Shown: piece by piece, positions 4,619 through 5,181 of the stretch | How the letters are laid out: each line of letters opens with the position of its first letter | Position numbering within the stretch: position 1 is the stretch's first letter | Assembly: GCA_016875665.1 (NCBI GenBank) | Contig: VGPA01000112.1 | Span: forward strand, 1-5,181 | Source: Chloroflexota bacterium | GTDB lineage: Bacteria > Chloroflexota > Limnocylindria > P2-11E | Direction of reading: 5' to 3' | DNA length: 5,181 nucleotides | Program-made: the position numbers and the translations under genes | Notes under the pieces: generated by a model | What the model saw: only the letters and a program-made list of their open reading frames with translations | Databases searched by the model: none | Told to the model about the DNA's origin: nothing

Positions 4619-5181
4619 GTCGGCACCTTCGTCCGCCTCATCCGGCTCCTGCTCCTCGCGCTCGCCGTGGCTGCGGCCGCGCCCGCGGCGCCTGCCGCCG
4701 CCGACGAGGGCTGGCGCATCGACCGGTTCGCCGCGGACATCCGCATCGAGCGCGATGGGTCGCTCCGGATCGTCGAGGCGATCGACGTCGACTTCCTCGC
4801 GCGCGACGACCGGCACGGGATCTTTCGCGAGATCCCCGTCGAGTACCGGCACGACGCGACGACCGCGCGGGTGCTCGACCTCGAGGTCGAGAGCGTGCGC
4901 GACGCGGGCGGGCGGGCGGGCGCTCACTCACGAGATCGATCGGAACGGCGCCAATGTCCGCATCCGGATCGGCGACGCGGACCGCTTCGTGCGCAGCAAG
5001 CAGGCCTACCGCATCGCGTACCGCGTGCGCGGCGCGCTCGAGGGGTATGCCGACCACGACGAGCTGTACTGGAACGTCAACGGGTTCGCCTGGCCGGTAC
5101 CGACGCGTGAGGTGACGGCGACCGTGCGGCTGCCGGAGGCCGGGCTCACCGCAGCGACGTGCTTCCAGGGCCGGCGGGGCT
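4619..5181 (+). pseudogene. DUF2207-type exported membrane protein, frameshifted and without a normal start; right end outside window
   Basis: Two adjoining frames together read as the N-terminal ectodomain of a DUF2207-family predicted membrane protein of unknown function. From 4619 the frame gives a signal peptide (RLIRLLLLALAVAAAAP, then APAAADEGW) and an extracytoplasmic domain with IDRFAADIRIERDGSLRIVE and GIFREIPVEYR. At 4904-4922 a GGGC repeat throws it into another frame, which stays open to 5181 and gives IRIGDADRFV, YRIAYRVRGALEGYADHDEL, YWNVNGFAWPVP and a C..G segment, all continuous with the family. Without repair, translation runs into unrelated sequence and stops at 5110. The frame has no ATG, GTG or TTG between the stop at 4535-4537 and GTG 4667, which falls inside the signal peptide; 4619 is GTC. 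It may be a decaying gene, a phase-variable gene or a sequencing error. The membrane segments expected at the C-terminus lie beyond the window. Confidence 0.72.
4904..4922 (+). repeat. GGGC tetranucleotide tract in the DUF2207 coding region
   Basis: Four exact GGGC units (4906-4921) are flanked by partial units, giving 19 bases with a period of 4. The frame before the tract and the frame after it differ by +1, exactly what one extra 4-base unit would cause. With three units the reading is DAGGRALTHEIDRNG, which joins the two family-like halves smoothly. Such tracts are prone to slipped-strand mispairing in cells and to errors in sequencing of GC-rich DNA. Confidence 0.85.

Noticed and set aside
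4540..5115. A 191-codon plus-strand open frame starting at GTG 4540 as the true DUF2207-region gene
   Set aside because: Its frame yields arginine/proline-rich sequence over the signal peptide and ectodomain region, whereas the neighbouring frames give clear signal-peptide and DUF2207-like sequence.

Overview
The window is a GC-rich (roughly 70%), gene-dense piece of bacterial chromosome. It holds the downstream end of a division cluster, a short run of nucleotide-metabolism genes and, at the right end, a divergent pair. FtsA beside FtsZ argues against most Actinomycetota, which generally lack FtsA. The Dcd protein is of the type also found in Mycobacterium. Very high GC, GTG starts and candidate leaderless starts would fit a high-GC Chloroflexota lineage (for example Limnocylindria-like), but this placement is inference from gene content and composition, not from a search.

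Layout. Positions 1-335 are the 3' end of ftsA, ending in its membrane-binding amphipathic helix. A 130-base intergenic region (336-465) carries a possible promoter and a perfect 10-bp inverted repeat that frames the ftsZ ribosome binding site and ends exactly at the ftsZ ATG. Then come, all on the plus strand, ftsZ (466-1593), nrdR (1600-2166), a HAD phosphatase (2166-2822), dcd (2859-3419) and a small YggT/YlmG-family membrane protein (3420-3704). Gaps are 6 bases, a 1-base overlap, 36 bases and 0 bases, so at least ftsZ-nrdR-HAD and dcd-yggT look co-transcribed. A convergent minus-strand gene (3723-4508) encodes a short UvrC-like protein with a GIY-YIG nuclease domain and a degenerate UVR motif. 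It lacks the UvrC iron-sulfur cysteines and the C-terminal nuclease half. A divergent plus-strand gene from about 4619 to the right edge encodes a secreted or membrane-anchored DUF2207-type protein. As read here it is broken: no normal start codon precedes its signal peptide, and a GGGC tetranucleotide repeat shifts the frame.

How the genes fit together. FtsA and FtsZ form and anchor the division ring, and YggT/YlmG proteins are commonly found near ftsZ. NrdR represses ribonucleotide reductase genes, and Dcd makes dUMP (or dUTP) for dTMP synthesis. The run therefore links division with deoxynucleotide supply. No mobile element, tRNA, rRNA or CRISPR array is visible. No stretch over 300 bases lacks a gene. 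No whole new system is evident. The most interesting points are the ftsZ leader hairpin, the GGGC frameshift in the DUF2207 gene and the reduced UvrC-like protein.
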